This document shows positions 22,940 through 30,825 of a stretch of 32,135 nt of DNA, piece by piece. Every line of letters starts with the position of its first letter. Positions within the stretch are counted from its first letter, which is position 1. This stretch comes from Desulfurococcales archaeon (GTDB lineage Archaea; Thermoproteota; Thermoprotei_A; Sulfolobales; Acidilobaceae), in NCBI GenBank assembly GCA_015521115.1, contig WAOT01000002.1, forward strand, positions 1 to 32,135, in the 5' to 3' direction. A program made the position numbers and the translations under genes. Under the pieces are notes generated by a model. It was given only the letters and a program-made list of their open reading frames with translations. It was not told the DNA's origin and ran no database searches.

Positions 22940-24232
22940 GTGGCTGGAGAGGAGCCCAAGGCAATAGTATTCACAGTTAAACACTCACCCTCCAGAGACC
23001 CGCCCAAGCGGTTCAGGGCCCCATTAAGTGTGCTAAAACGTGTCGGGCTAGAGCCCGGTGACGTAGTGGTTGTGAGAAAGGGTAGGCGCGCGGTCTCGGG
23101 TACTATTTGGCCAGCGCTCGATGAGACGGAAGAACAAGTGATCTACTTGCCCGCCATCACCAGAGAGCTCTTAGAAGTGGCCGAGGGAGAGGAGGTCGAG
23201 GTAGAGCGGGTCAGCGTAAAGCCGGCCAAGATAGTGGTGTTAGCACCGGCAGGTGATTACATCGAGGTCGATGAGGGCTTTCTACATTATGTAAAGAAGA
23301 AGCTCGTCGATAAGCCCCTCATAGCAGGAGAGCCTGTCCCTGTGACTGTACTAGATAACGTGCTCTACCTCAAGGTTCTAGAAGTTAAACCTGAGGGCCC
23401 GGTTGTCGTGAAGAGAGGTTCCCAGGTAGTAGTCAGGACACGGGGACATTCGCACCCCTATACACCTAAAGTTGAGAGAGTACTAAGGGTCTTGCTTGAG
23501 AGCGAAAGGAGTATTAGACATGTTAGGGAGATAGTAGAATCCGCGCTCTCCCCTCCCCAGGGCTTAGACCCGGATGACTTGCCTAGATCCATACTTGTGG
23601 TAAAGGGAGTTGATAGCCTGGTGGATGAAGCCGTGGTCTACGCCCTCCACAGTATTGGTATAGCGAATGTTAGAGTCATACGGCCCGATTCATTGTTTGC
23701 CCTTGGGTCAAGTGAGGCTGTTAATAGCCTGTGGGAGTTTATTAGCCCGTCCGGTGCCACAGGGCCCCTTGTTATAGCTGTCCTAGACCTGGACAAGATC
23801 GCCGGTGCTGAGTCACCTGATCCCGGCCTGGCGAGGGCGGCTTCCGCAGTGTTAGAGCACGGGCTTAGGGCAATCAACTATACTCGGGATGGGCTCAGGA
23901 CGGTTGTGGTCGCTACAGTCTCATCTCTCGATGCGATTAGTAGGACGCTAGTCGCCGAGTTCTCCCTTGTGGTCGATGCGAGCAGGCCTTCTAGGAGCAC
24001 GATCAAGGAGGTTCTCAGGGAGGTTATACCCCTGGAGTGGTATGGTGGTGAGAGGGGCTTGGAGGAGATCTTGGGCCTAGCCCGCATGCTCCCCCTCGCG
24101 AGCATCCTCAAGATCCCATTGTTAGCCCTCAACCACGCCATCCTTAGAGGGGGTAGGGTTGAGGGTGTTAGGCCAGGGCTTGACGATATAAGGTGGGCGA
24201 TACAGGAGGCGATTAAGCAGTTGAGCAGGTAG
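22940..24232 (+). CDS. Cdc48/VAT-like protein with degenerate AAA domain, 430 aa
   Basis: Residues ~5-95 resemble the Cdc48 N-terminal double-psi barrel (RAPLSVLKRVGLEPGDVVVV, SGTIWPA, VIYLPAITRELLEVAEGEEVEVERV). Residues ~96-185 match the second Cdc48 N subdomain (KIVVLAPAGDYIEVDEGFLHYVKKKLVDKPLIAGEPVPV). Residues ~195-430 keep the outline of one AAA+ domain but not its chemistry. The Walker A GPPGTGKT position reads VVKGVDSLVDEA (~220-231). Walker B reads VIAVLDLDKIAG, with Asp283 kept but the catalytic Glu replaced by Leu284. The sensor-1 Asn region reads VVVATVSSLD. The arginine finger pair is not evident. It is therefore probably a non-hydrolysing paralogue, perhaps an adaptor or decoy subunit of Cdc48. 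GTG 22940 follows GGCGGGGG. Confidence 0.82.
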   Translation: MAGEEPKAIVFTVKHSPSRDPPKRFRAPLSVLKRVGLEPGDVVVVRKGRRAVSGTIWPALDETEEQVIYLPAITRELLEVAEGEEVEVERVSVKPAKIVVLAPAGDYIEVDEGFLHYVKKKLVDKPLIAGEPVPVTVLDNVLYLKVLEVKPEGPVVVKRGSQVVVRTRGHSHPYTPKVERVLRVLLESERSIRHVREIVESALSPPQGLDPDDLPRSILVVKGVDSLVDEAVVYALHSIGIANVRVIRPDSLFALGSSEAVNSLWEFISPSGATGPLVIAVLDLDKIAGAESPDPGLARAASAVLEHGLRAINYTRDGLRTVVVATVSSLDAISRTLVAEFSLVVDASRPSRSTIKEVLREVIPLEWYGGERGLEEILGLARMLPLASILKIPLLALNHAILRGGRVEGVRPGLDDIRWAIQEAIKQLSR

Positions 24233-24234
24233 CC

Positions 24235-24251
24235 GTTAACCCCCGGTTAAC
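24235..24251. promoter_or_regulatory. Perfect 7-bp inverted repeat after the Cdc48-like gene
   Basis: GTTAACC (24235-24241), CCC, GGTTAAC (24245-24251). It starts 3 bases after the stop codon and is followed by a C/G-rich hairpin (CCCC...GGGG, ~24259-24272). The pair could terminate the Cdc48-like transcript. The GTTAACC repeat also has operator geometry and lies ~35 bases upstream of the glnA TATA box. Confidence 0.45.
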
Positions 24252-24285
24252 ACCTCTCCCCCCGGGTCGGGGTGGGAGTCATACT

Positions 24286-24294
24286 CTTATTTAT
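24286..24294 (+). promoter_or_regulatory. TATA box of glnA
   Basis: CTTATTTAT predicts initiation near 24315, with GGGGTCACAAGG immediately before the ATG at 24341. The upstream GTTAACC palindrome is in a position to regulate it. Confidence 0.45.
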
Positions 24295-24340
24295 CCCCAC
24301 AACATTAAACCTGAACAGAAGCTAGAGCGGGGTCACAAGG

Positions 24341-25723
24341 ATGTCTGTCGGAAAGTACTCCTGGTACTACGTATACTTCACCGACCTCTTCGGGACTTTC
24401 CGGAGGGTACTCCTACACTCAAGCCTCCTAGACGAGAAGGCCTTCAAGGAGGGCCTTGGAAAACTTGATGGGAGCAGTGTCAGGGGGTTTACCACTATAA
24501 GCGAGAGCGACCTCGTCCTCAAGCCCGACCCCAAGACTATACTCCCCTACCCTTGGTGTGGGGATCTCTGCGAAGAGGGTGTTGGGAGGGTCATAGCGGA
24601 CGTCTATAAGCCCAGGGGAAGGGAGAGGCTCCCACAAGACCCCAGGGGTGCGGCCAGGCGGGTCGAGGAGCTCCTGGCGGAGAGAGGTCTGAGGGCGCTG
24701 ATGGCGGCCGAGCTCGAGTACTTCATATTCGACGGGATAAAGGTCAAGCTGGAGCCCCACATACAGTACTCCGAGATCATCGCCAACAAGGCGCCGTGGA
24801 GTGAGGCGGGAGGCCTTAAGGTGGCGTTCAAGGACGGCTACTATGTACCTTCACCCCATGACGCTGGGGAGGAGGTTAAGTACAGGATTATCAGAACCTT
24901 GACGAGGAAGTATGGGATCAAGGTTGAGGTCAGCCACCACGAGGTCGCGGGGGCCAGCCAGCACGAGCTCAACTTCCAGCCAGGTAGCCCTGTTGAGACT
25001 GCTGACAGGATACAGTTGATAAAGGAGGCGGTAAAGACTGAGGCTGCGCTATCGGGTAAGGTCGCCACTTTCATGCCCAAGCCTATTACAGGAGATAACG
25101 GGAGCGGTGTCCACGTCCACGTGAGCATCTGGAGCGGTGATACGAACCTCTTCTACGACGAGTCTGACGAGTACGCCGGGATAAGCGGGTTTGCTAGGAG
25201 CTTTATAGCGGGCATATTAGAGCACGCAAGGCCCCTCTCGGCTATCGTGAGCCCCACGGTCAACAGCTATAAGAGGCTGGTACCGGGCTTCGAGGCTCCA
25301 GTCTACCTGGTCTGGAGTAAGGCTAACAGGAGCGCCGCCATAAGGGTTCCAGCCTACCATAGGAAGGCTAGCGCTGCGAGGATAGAGTTCAGGAGCCCCG
25401 ACCCCAGCATGAACCCGTACCTCGCCCTCTCCGCAGTGATACTCGCTGGCCTCGACGGTGTTGACAGGAAGCTCGACCCGGGAGACCCGGTTGATGAGAA
25501 CGTCTACCTCATGACCCCCGAGAAGAGGAGGCAGCTCGGGATCAAGACACTCCCGAGGAGCCTAGATGAGGCGCTAGACGAGCTAGAGAGCGACCACGAG
25601 TGGCTCCTAAGGGCATGGCCAAGGGAGCTGCTAGAGAAGTATATTGAGATGAAGAGGGAGGAGACTAAGAAGCTTGCAATGTGGGTGAGCCCCGCAGAGC
25701 TAGACTATTACGCAGGCGTCTAA
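24341..25723 (+). CDS. glnA: Glutamine synthetase, type I
   Basis: It makes glutamine from glutamate, ammonia and ATP as a cytoplasmic dodecamer. GS signatures are clear: the glutamate-binding AAELEYFIFDG, EVSHHEVAGASQHELNF, the ATP-binding block MPKPITGDNGSGVHVHVSIW from residue 245, NSYKRLVPGFEAPVYLVW, the arginine/glutamate site ASAARIEFRSPDPSMNPYLALSA (in two parts: ASAARIEFR, SPDPSMNPYLALSA). The length of 460 aa is within the type I range. The region where bacterial GSI-beta carries the adenylylation Tyr is not recognisable, as in archaeal GSI-alpha enzymes. The ATG start is secure. A glycerate kinase gene follows after 25 bases. Confidence 0.96.
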   Translation: MSVGKYSWYYVYFTDLFGTFRRVLLHSSLLDEKAFKEGLGKLDGSSVRGFTTISESDLVLKPDPKTILPYPWCGDLCEEGVGRVIADVYKPRGRERLPQDPRGAARRVEELLAERGLRALMAAELEYFIFDGIKVKLEPHIQYSEIIANKAPWSEAGGLKVAFKDGYYVPSPHDAGEEVKYRIIRTLTRKYGIKVEVSHHEVAGASQHELNFQPGSPVETADRIQLIKEAVKTEAALSGKVATFMPKPITGDNGSGVHVHVSIWSGDTNLFYDESDEYAGISGFARSFIAGILEHARPLSAIVSPTVNSYKRLVPGFEAPVYLVWSKANRSAAIRVPAYHRKASAARIEFRSPDPSMNPYLALSAVILAGLDGVDRKLDPGDPVDENVYLMTPEKRRQLGIKTLPRSLDEALDELESDHEWLLRAWPRELLEKYIEMKREETKKLAMWVSPAELDYYAGV

Positions 25724-25748
25724 ACCCGCTACCCCGGGGGAGCCTGTT

Positions 25749-27065
25749 TTGTCCTCACAATTACTATCTACTGTAAACTACCTCGCCCGCCTCGTCGACA
25801 GTATAGTGAGCCTCTCAAGGCTCGACCTGAGGGTCGAGAGCTCTCTAAGGGAGACCGAGATAGGGGAGGCAGTTGTTGTAGCCTTCGGCAAAGGCTCTTG
25901 CCAGATGGCTGATGGGGCTCTAAGAAGTATCGGCTCTGTCGAGGGGGGCGTGATCGTTGTCCCGAGGGGGCAGGTCTGTAGGGTTGAGGGCCTCGAGGTC
26001 TTAGAGAGCACCCACCCCATACCAAGCACTGCGAGCCTTAAGGCCGCCGAGGCAGTCCTCGAGTGGGCGGAAACTGCAAGGAGTAGGGGGGTGACCCTAC
26101 TATCCCTCGTGAGCGGAGGGGGGAGCGCGCTCGTAGAAAAACCCCTTGAAGGATTAACTCTCGAGGATATTATTGAGGCTAACAGGGTGCTCCTAGCTAG
26201 CGGCTTAAGCATACTCGAGATCAACACTATAAGAAAGCACCTGAGCAGCGTGAAGGGTGGAAGGCTCGCTGCAAGGGCATACCCTGCAAATGTTATAGGG
26301 CTGTACGCGAGCGACGTCCCAGGGGACAGGCTAGACCTCATCGCGAGCGGCCCCACAGTCCCCGACCCGACAACGTTCCAGGACGCACTCACTATAATAG
26401 AGGCCAACGGGCTTGACAATATGATGCCGGAGAGGGTCATGAAGGTGCTAAGGGAGGGGGCTAAGGGGCTAATACCCGAGACGCCGAAGCCTGGAGACCC
26501 GGTCTTCGAACGGGTCGATAACAGGCTTGTAGCGGCGAACATTGATGTACTCGAAGGCCTAAAGAGGAAGTTGGAGGCAGACGGGTTCAACACATTAATC
26601 CTCACAAGCAGGTTAGAGGGGGAAAGTATCGAAGTCGGCAAGGCCCTCGCATCCATTGCCCTCGAGATCCTTGAGCGGGGCACCCCGATAAGGCCCCCGG
26701 CAGCTTTAATCGCAGGTGGAGAGACGAGCGTGACGCTCCCGCCAGGATCCGGGGGGAGAGGGGGGAGGAACACGGAGCTCGCCCTCTCACTCGCTTTAAG
26801 AGTAGACTACTGGAGGCCAGACCTACAGCCTGGGCGTATAGGTATACTCTCCATGGACACAGACGGAATAGACGGTTCGAGCCCTGCGGCCGGTGCTATC
26901 ACCTTCAACGGCATTTCCCGCCTAGCCCCTGGAGGTAGGAGGGGGCTCCTGGAGGCCCTGGCGCTGCACGACTCCTACACGGTGCTTGATAGCCTCGGGT
27001 TAACCGTTATCACTGGGCCGACTGGGACGAACCTGAACAGTGTAACAATAGTGTTAATAGCATAG
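25749..27065 (+). CDS. Glycerate 2-kinase, GK-II/MOFRL type
   Basis: The enzyme phosphorylates D-glycerate to 2-phosphoglycerate, linking the branched Entner-Doudoroff route and serine/glyoxylate metabolism to glycolysis. Family motifs are VAFGKGSCQMADG (44-56), ESTHPIPS, LVSGGGSALVE (120-130), EINTIRKHLSSVKGGRLA (157-174), YASDVPGD (186-193), IASGPTVPDPTTF (198-210), the late GGETSV and RGGRNTELALSLAL, and the MOFRL segment LSMDTDGIDGSSPAAGA. The 438-aa length is normal. TTG 25749 follows GGGGGAG with ~6-base spacing. It is probably co-transcribed with glnA. Confidence 0.93.
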   Translation: MSSQLLSTVNYLARLVDSIVSLSRLDLRVESSLRETEIGEAVVVAFGKGSCQMADGALRSIGSVEGGVIVVPRGQVCRVEGLEVLESTHPIPSTASLKAAEAVLEWAETARSRGVTLLSLVSGGGSALVEKPLEGLTLEDIIEANRVLLASGLSILEINTIRKHLSSVKGGRLAARAYPANVIGLYASDVPGDRLDLIASGPTVPDPTTFQDALTIIEANGLDNMMPERVMKVLREGAKGLIPETPKPGDPVFERVDNRLVAANIDVLEGLKRKLEADGFNTLILTSRLEGESIEVGKALASIALEILERGTPIRPPAALIAGGETSVTLPPGSGGRGGRNTELALSLALRVDYWRPDLQPGRIGILSMDTDGIDGSSPAAGAITFNGISRLAPGGRRGLLEALALHDSYTVLDSLGLTVITGPTGTNLNSVTIVLIA

Positions 27066-27122
27066 CATTAGCAATGGGGAAATTAACCGTCAAAGTAAAC
27101 CTAGGCTACCGGGGGTCACGGG

Positions 27123-27524
27123 GTGCTGGGGAGGCTGCTTATCGCTGTGGGCCTATCACTTGCAATAATATTCTTTGCACTAGCGCCCAGAAGCCCCCTA
27201 GCAGGATCTCTCGCTATAGGGCATGTTGAGGTCTTGGAGGCCGCTTCCGGCCTGGCAGCGATCGTATTCCTATTGGCCGGCTACATCGTCTACCAGCTTG
27301 AGGAGAAGCCCCGGGCTGTGGCCCTGCATAGTATTGCTGTGATGCTAGCCTTTCTTGCATATGGTGCCGTGGGCATGGCATTATGGGGCACTTTCTTCAG
27401 GGGCTATGGTGTTATTGGGGGTCTAGCCTCCTTCCTCGTAGCGCTCCCAGTTATCATTGTGGCTGAGAGGGCCGTGTTGAAAAGGCTTAGGAAGCAGGCC
27501 CTCCCGATACGTGTTGGCGAGTAG
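27123..27524 (+). CDS. Small polytopic membrane protein, 133 aa
   Basis: About four membrane segments: LLIAVGLSLAIIFFALAP, AASGLAAIVFLLAGYIVY, AVALHSIAVMLAFLAYGAVGMA and GVIGGLASFLVALPVIIVAE, with a basic cytoplasmic tail (RAVLKRLRKQ). I recognise no family. GTG 27123 follows CCGGGGGTCACGG. It lies 57 bases after the glycerate kinase, possibly in the same transcript, but function is not suggested by context. Confidence 0.75.
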   Translation: MLGRLLIAVGLSLAIIFFALAPRSPLAGSLAIGHVEVLEAASGLAAIVFLLAGYIVYQLEEKPRAVALHSIAVMLAFLAYGAVGMALWGTFFRGYGVIGGLASFLVALPVIIVAERAVLKRLRKQALPIRVGE

Positions 27525-27608
27525 CGTCTAGATTAAGTGTTAAGAGGCGTGTTAGTGAGCACTGATAGAAGGCCGGTATGCAATGTGCTCCGCTTGGCGT
27601 GTTCCAAG

Positions 27609-27617
27609 TTTAAATTT
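27609..27617 (+). promoter_or_regulatory. TATA-like box for the ZIP transporter
   Basis: TTTAAATTT lies ~50 bases upstream of the TTG start and is the only A/T-rich element in the gap 27525-27667. No other gene or RNA is visible in that gap. Confidence 0.45.
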
Positions 27618-27667
27618 GATCGCTAAGAGGTGCTCCTAGGGGCAAACTCGTCTGGAGGGATCTGATA

Positions 27668-28474
27668 TTGGGAGCCGGGTCGCTAGCATACTTGGAGAGC
27701 GTGTCGGGTGGCAACCCTGTAATCACTGCCCTCGTAATGTCCACTTTAGCCGCGGTTCTAACGGGGCTTGGGGGTTTCGGAGTACTCTTGATCCACGGCC
27801 CCACCTCGAGGAGGGAAAGGCTCGCTCCCGTTATCGACTTGGGGCTCGGGTTTAGTAGTGGTGTTATGATAGTTGCAGCGTTCACTAGCCTATTACTCCC
27901 CGCCATTGAGAGTAGCGGTGTGGGCAAGCCCCTTGCCGGCTTCGTCCTCGGGGCGGTCGTAATCCACCTAGTGAACGAGCTCGTCCCGCACGAGCACTTT
28001 GTGAAGGGGTTTGAGGGGCCTGAGAGGGCGAGGACTAAGGTTAAGGCTGCATGGCTGGTGGCGCTAGCAATAATAATCCACAACCTACCTGAGGGGCTGT
28101 CCATAGGGGCGGCCAGCGCCTATAGTGTACGTGACGGTATCGTGATAGGGCTTGCTATCGGCATTCAGGACATTCCTGAGGGCCTGGCAGTCGCCATACC
28201 GGTCTATGCGACCTCAGGCAGCTTAGCGAGGGCGCTCGCCATATCATGGATGAGTGGCGCCTCCGAGATATTGACAGCGGTGCCGGCTGCACTCGTCGGC
28301 TACTCACCAGTCCTGCTCCCGGTGGCCATGGGGTTTGGAGCCGGCGCCATGATCTATGTTGTGAGCCACGAGGCAATACCGGAGACACACCGTAGCGGTC
28401 ATGAGGGTAAGGCGACTCTGGCCTTCTTCACAGGGTTCATCGTGATGCTGGTGCTCGACACAATGCTCGGCTGA
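27668..28474 (+). CDS. ZIP-family divalent metal transporter, 268 aa
   Basis: A polytopic membrane protein with the two metal-site helices of ZIP transporters: IIIHNLPEGLSIGAA (136-150) and GIQDIPEGLAVAIP (165-178), plus HEAIPETH near residue 240. Short His-containing VPHEHF lies in the cytosolic loop region. ZIP proteins import Zn, Fe or Mn. The length of 268 aa and eight-helix outline fit the GufA/ZupT branch. TTG 27668 follows GGAGGGATC at ~7 bases. Confidence 0.92.
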   Translation: MGAGSLAYLESVSGGNPVITALVMSTLAAVLTGLGGFGVLLIHGPTSRRERLAPVIDLGLGFSSGVMIVAAFTSLLLPAIESSGVGKPLAGFVLGAVVIHLVNELVPHEHFVKGFEGPERARTKVKAAWLVALAIIIHNLPEGLSIGAASAYSVRDGIVIGLAIGIQDIPEGLAVAIPVYATSGSLARALAISWMSGASEILTAVPAALVGYSPVLLPVAMGFGAGAMIYVVSHEAIPETHRSGHEGKATLAFFTGFIVMLVLDTMLG

Positions 28475-28485
28475 CAGGCTAAACT

Positions 28486-28493
28486 CTTATAGG
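28486..28493 (+). promoter_or_regulatory. TATA box for the second ABC exporter operon
   Basis: CTTATAGG lies ~65 bases upstream of the GTG start at 28557. The remaining gap shows no gene. Confidence 0.4.
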
Positions 28494-28556
28494 AAATCCT
28501 CAAACACGCGATCAGTTAGGGACAATACACCCTGGCATGTACCCCGCGGCACAACG

Positions 28557-29318
28557 GTGATAGTGTTGGAAGAAGCCCTCACAGTCTCAGACCTGTGGAA
28601 AAGGTTTGATGGGGTGGAGGCCCTCAGGGGGGTCTCCTTCACAGTCGGTAGGGGCGAGATCTTCGGCCTCATAGGGCCCAACGGCGCTGGAAAGACTACA
28701 ACCCTGAGGATAGTTGTCGGCCTCCTCCACCCGGACAGGGGGAGTGTAAATGTTTACGGCCTAGACCCTTTCAGGGACGGGATACGTGTTAGGAAGATCA
28801 TAAGCTACCTCCCCGAGGAGGCGGGGGTCTACCGCCACCTCAGCGGCCTAGATTTCCTCAAGTTCATAGCAGAGGTCTACGCTGAGGATGAGAGTGAGGC
28901 TGAGGACATGGTCAGCTACGCAGTCCAGGTCTCAGGCCTGGGTGATAGGCTCCGGGATCCGGCTGGGACTTATAGTAAGGGGATGAAGAGGAGGCTCCTC
29001 CTCGCGGCCACCCTCATGACCAGGCCAAAACTCGCAGTCCTAGACGAGCCCACCAGCGGGTTAGACGTGTATCATAGTGTCATGATGAGGCGGACAATAA
29101 AAGACTACGTAGAAGAAACCGGAGCCTCCGTACTCCTCTCAAGCCATAACATGCTGGAAGTGGAATACCTCTGCGACAGGGTCGCCTTCATAGCCAGTGG
29201 CCGGGTCATAGCGGTAGGCTCACCGGAGGATCTCAAGCGGGAGTATAACGCTGCCAACCTAGAGGAGGCCTTCATAGATGCAGTAAAGCAGCACCAAGAA
29301 GGGGTGCTCCAGGCTTGA
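28557..29318 (+). CDS. ABC transporter ATP-binding protein (NatA/CcmA-like)
   Basis: The ATPase domain is complete: Walker A GPNGAGKTT at 40-48, Q-loop region YLPEEAGVYRHLSG, signature YSKGMKRR (139-146), Walker B LAVLDEPTSGLD with Asp163-Glu164, and H-loop His197 in SSHNMLEVE. The signature is the YSKGM variant common in ABC-2 exporters. Length is 253 aa. It couples to the permease, whose TTG overlaps its stop as TTGA. Confidence 0.95.
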   Translation: MIVLEEALTVSDLWKRFDGVEALRGVSFTVGRGEIFGLIGPNGAGKTTTLRIVVGLLHPDRGSVNVYGLDPFRDGIRVRKIISYLPEEAGVYRHLSGLDFLKFIAEVYAEDESEAEDMVSYAVQVSGLGDRLRDPAGTYSKGMKRRLLLAATLMTRPKLAVLDEPTSGLDVYHSVMMRRTIKDYVEETGASVLLSSHNMLEVEYLCDRVAFIASGRVIAVGSPEDLKREYNAANLEEAFIDAVKQHQEGVLQA

Positions 29319-30613
29319 CCTCTAAGCTCTGGACTGTGGCGAGGAAGGAGTTGAAAGAGCTGAGTAGGGAGAGGGTCGTCCTCTTCGGCCTACTCCTAGG
29401 CCCCCTCCTAATGTACCTGATAATGGGTGCAGCCGCAGGTGCTGCAGGGCAGCAGGCCAAGGAGGCTGCAGTTACACCTGTTAGGATCGCAATAGTGTAC
29501 CAAGGGCCTGGTAGGCCCCCTCCACTACTCGAGTCCATGGCCAAGGCGCTCAACGCCACTATCGTGGGAGCCGCTAGCCCCGAGAACCTCCTACGCCAGG
29601 GCTATGACACCGTACTCGTAGTCCATGAGGGGTTCGAGGAGAAGATCTCGACGGGCCAGGTGGCCGGCGTGACCCTCATCTACAAGCCCCACTCAATAGG
29701 GTTCATAGAGCTCAACAAGCCAATGGCGGTGGAGCAAGCAGTAGAGGAGGCTGCAAGGGCTGCAGTAGCGGAAAAGCTGAGGCAGGTTCTCCCCAACGTG
29801 TCAGCGGAGTTCCTCTACAACCCTGTGAACGTAGAGGTCAAATACTACTACCGGGGGGAGCTTACAGGCTACCAGCAGATCCTGGGGCTAACCCTGGGAG
29901 TGGGGCTGGCAGTGCCCCTCGCAGTCCTCATGACAGCTATAGCTAGCGCGCAGGTGGCTGCGATAAGCTTTGGAGTGGAGAAGGAGGCCAAGACCCTGGA
30001 GAAGCTCTTCACTCTCCCAGTCAGAAGGAGAGACCTCCTACTCGGCAAGCTCACCGCAGTCACAGCCCTAGCCCTGGGCGGTGTGGCGAGCTACACCGCG
30101 GGGTTCATCATATACATGTACATGACATCGAAGGCCTTCGCCACACAGACAGGGCAGGAGGCCACACAGGCATTCACGATAACCATACCCCACAGCCTCT
30201 ACGGTGTGATAGCGGCAGGCCTAGCCCTAGCAATATACACCACCACAGTGATCGGCTTCATCATAGGATCCCAAGCACAGGACGTGAGAGGGAGCCAGAT
30301 GGCGGTAAACTACACGATATTCATACTACTAATCCCCCTATTCCCCCTCTTCTTCGGCCTAGACCCCACCACACTACCCCGAACAGTGGCAATAGCACTA
30401 GCAGTAGACCCCTACTGGCTACTAGGCATAGCAACATACACGGCAGCCCTAGGCAGAACACTAACAGCAGCCCTAGCACTAACAGCACTCGCAGCCCACG
30501 CAATCACATGGACAATAATAGCATCACACCTATTAAACCCCGAAACAATGATAATAGGACACCCACTCCTCAAAAAACTAACAAGAAAACTAACGAAAAG
30601 GAAAACACCATAA
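29315..30613 (+). CDS. ABC-2 family transporter permease (NatB-like), 432 aa
   Basis: One N-terminal membrane helix (~24-45) is followed by an extracytoplasmic domain (~50-185) and then about five helices (ILGLTLGVGLAVPLAVLMTA, ALALGGVASYTAGFIIYMYM, LYGVIAAGLALAIYTTTVIG, YTIFILLIPLFPLFFG, ALTALAAHAITWTIIAS). SFGVEKEAKTLEKLFTLPVRRRDLLLGKL is the coupling loop typical of NatB/ABC-2 exporters (shown by its parts KEAKTLEKLFTLPVR and RRDLLLGKL). The substrate is unknown; Na+ or drug efflux are family precedents. The last ~300 bases turn extremely A/C-rich and G/T-poor compared with the start of the gene, a codon-level change with no frame disruption. Confidence 0.92.
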   Translation: MTSKLWTVARKELKELSRERVVLFGLLLGPLLMYLIMGAAAGAAGQQAKEAAVTPVRIAIVYQGPGRPPPLLESMAKALNATIVGAASPENLLRQGYDTVLVVHEGFEEKISTGQVAGVTLIYKPHSIGFIELNKPMAVEQAVEEAARAAVAEKLRQVLPNVSAEFLYNPVNVEVKYYYRGELTGYQQILGLTLGVGLAVPLAVLMTAIASAQVAAISFGVEKEAKTLEKLFTLPVRRRDLLLGKLTAVTALALGGVASYTAGFIIYMYMTSKAFATQTGQEATQAFTITIPHSLYGVIAAGLALAIYTTTVIGFIIGSQAQDVRGSQMAVNYTIFILLIPLFPLFFGLDPTTLPRTVAIALAVDPYWLLGIATYTAALGRTLTAALALTALAAHAITWTIIASHLLNPETMIIGHPLLKKLTRKLTKRKTP

Positions 30614-30663
30614 CCTCCACCCCACTAACCTCAACAACCGACCATGACACCCACCCCTAACCC

Positions 30664-30791
30664 AGTCCTACCTGTTTCGAACAATTCAGATAGTTGCAAC
30701 TAGTAATACACAAGCTACTCAGTTTTGCTGTCCCAACACGAGAGCACTCTCAGGCCTACTAACAGCACTCATAGTTTTACTTGTTTTGAAC
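30664..30791 (-). repeat. Three degenerate CRISPR repeats (trailer end)
   Basis: Decayed repeat copies lie at 30664-30682 (5 mismatches over 19), 30718-30737 (shortened by a base) and 30768-30791 (5 mismatches over 24). Their ends are 55 and 54 bases apart and the last ends 58 bases before the first good repeat's end, so the array's periodicity continues. Decay marks this as the old, leader-distal end. The intervening 31-36 base stretches are fossil spacers. The rest of 30614-30825 holds no gene. Confidence 0.75.
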
Positions 30792-30825
30792 GTGATAACA
30801 GACGAGGTCATAGAGGAGTGGGCCC

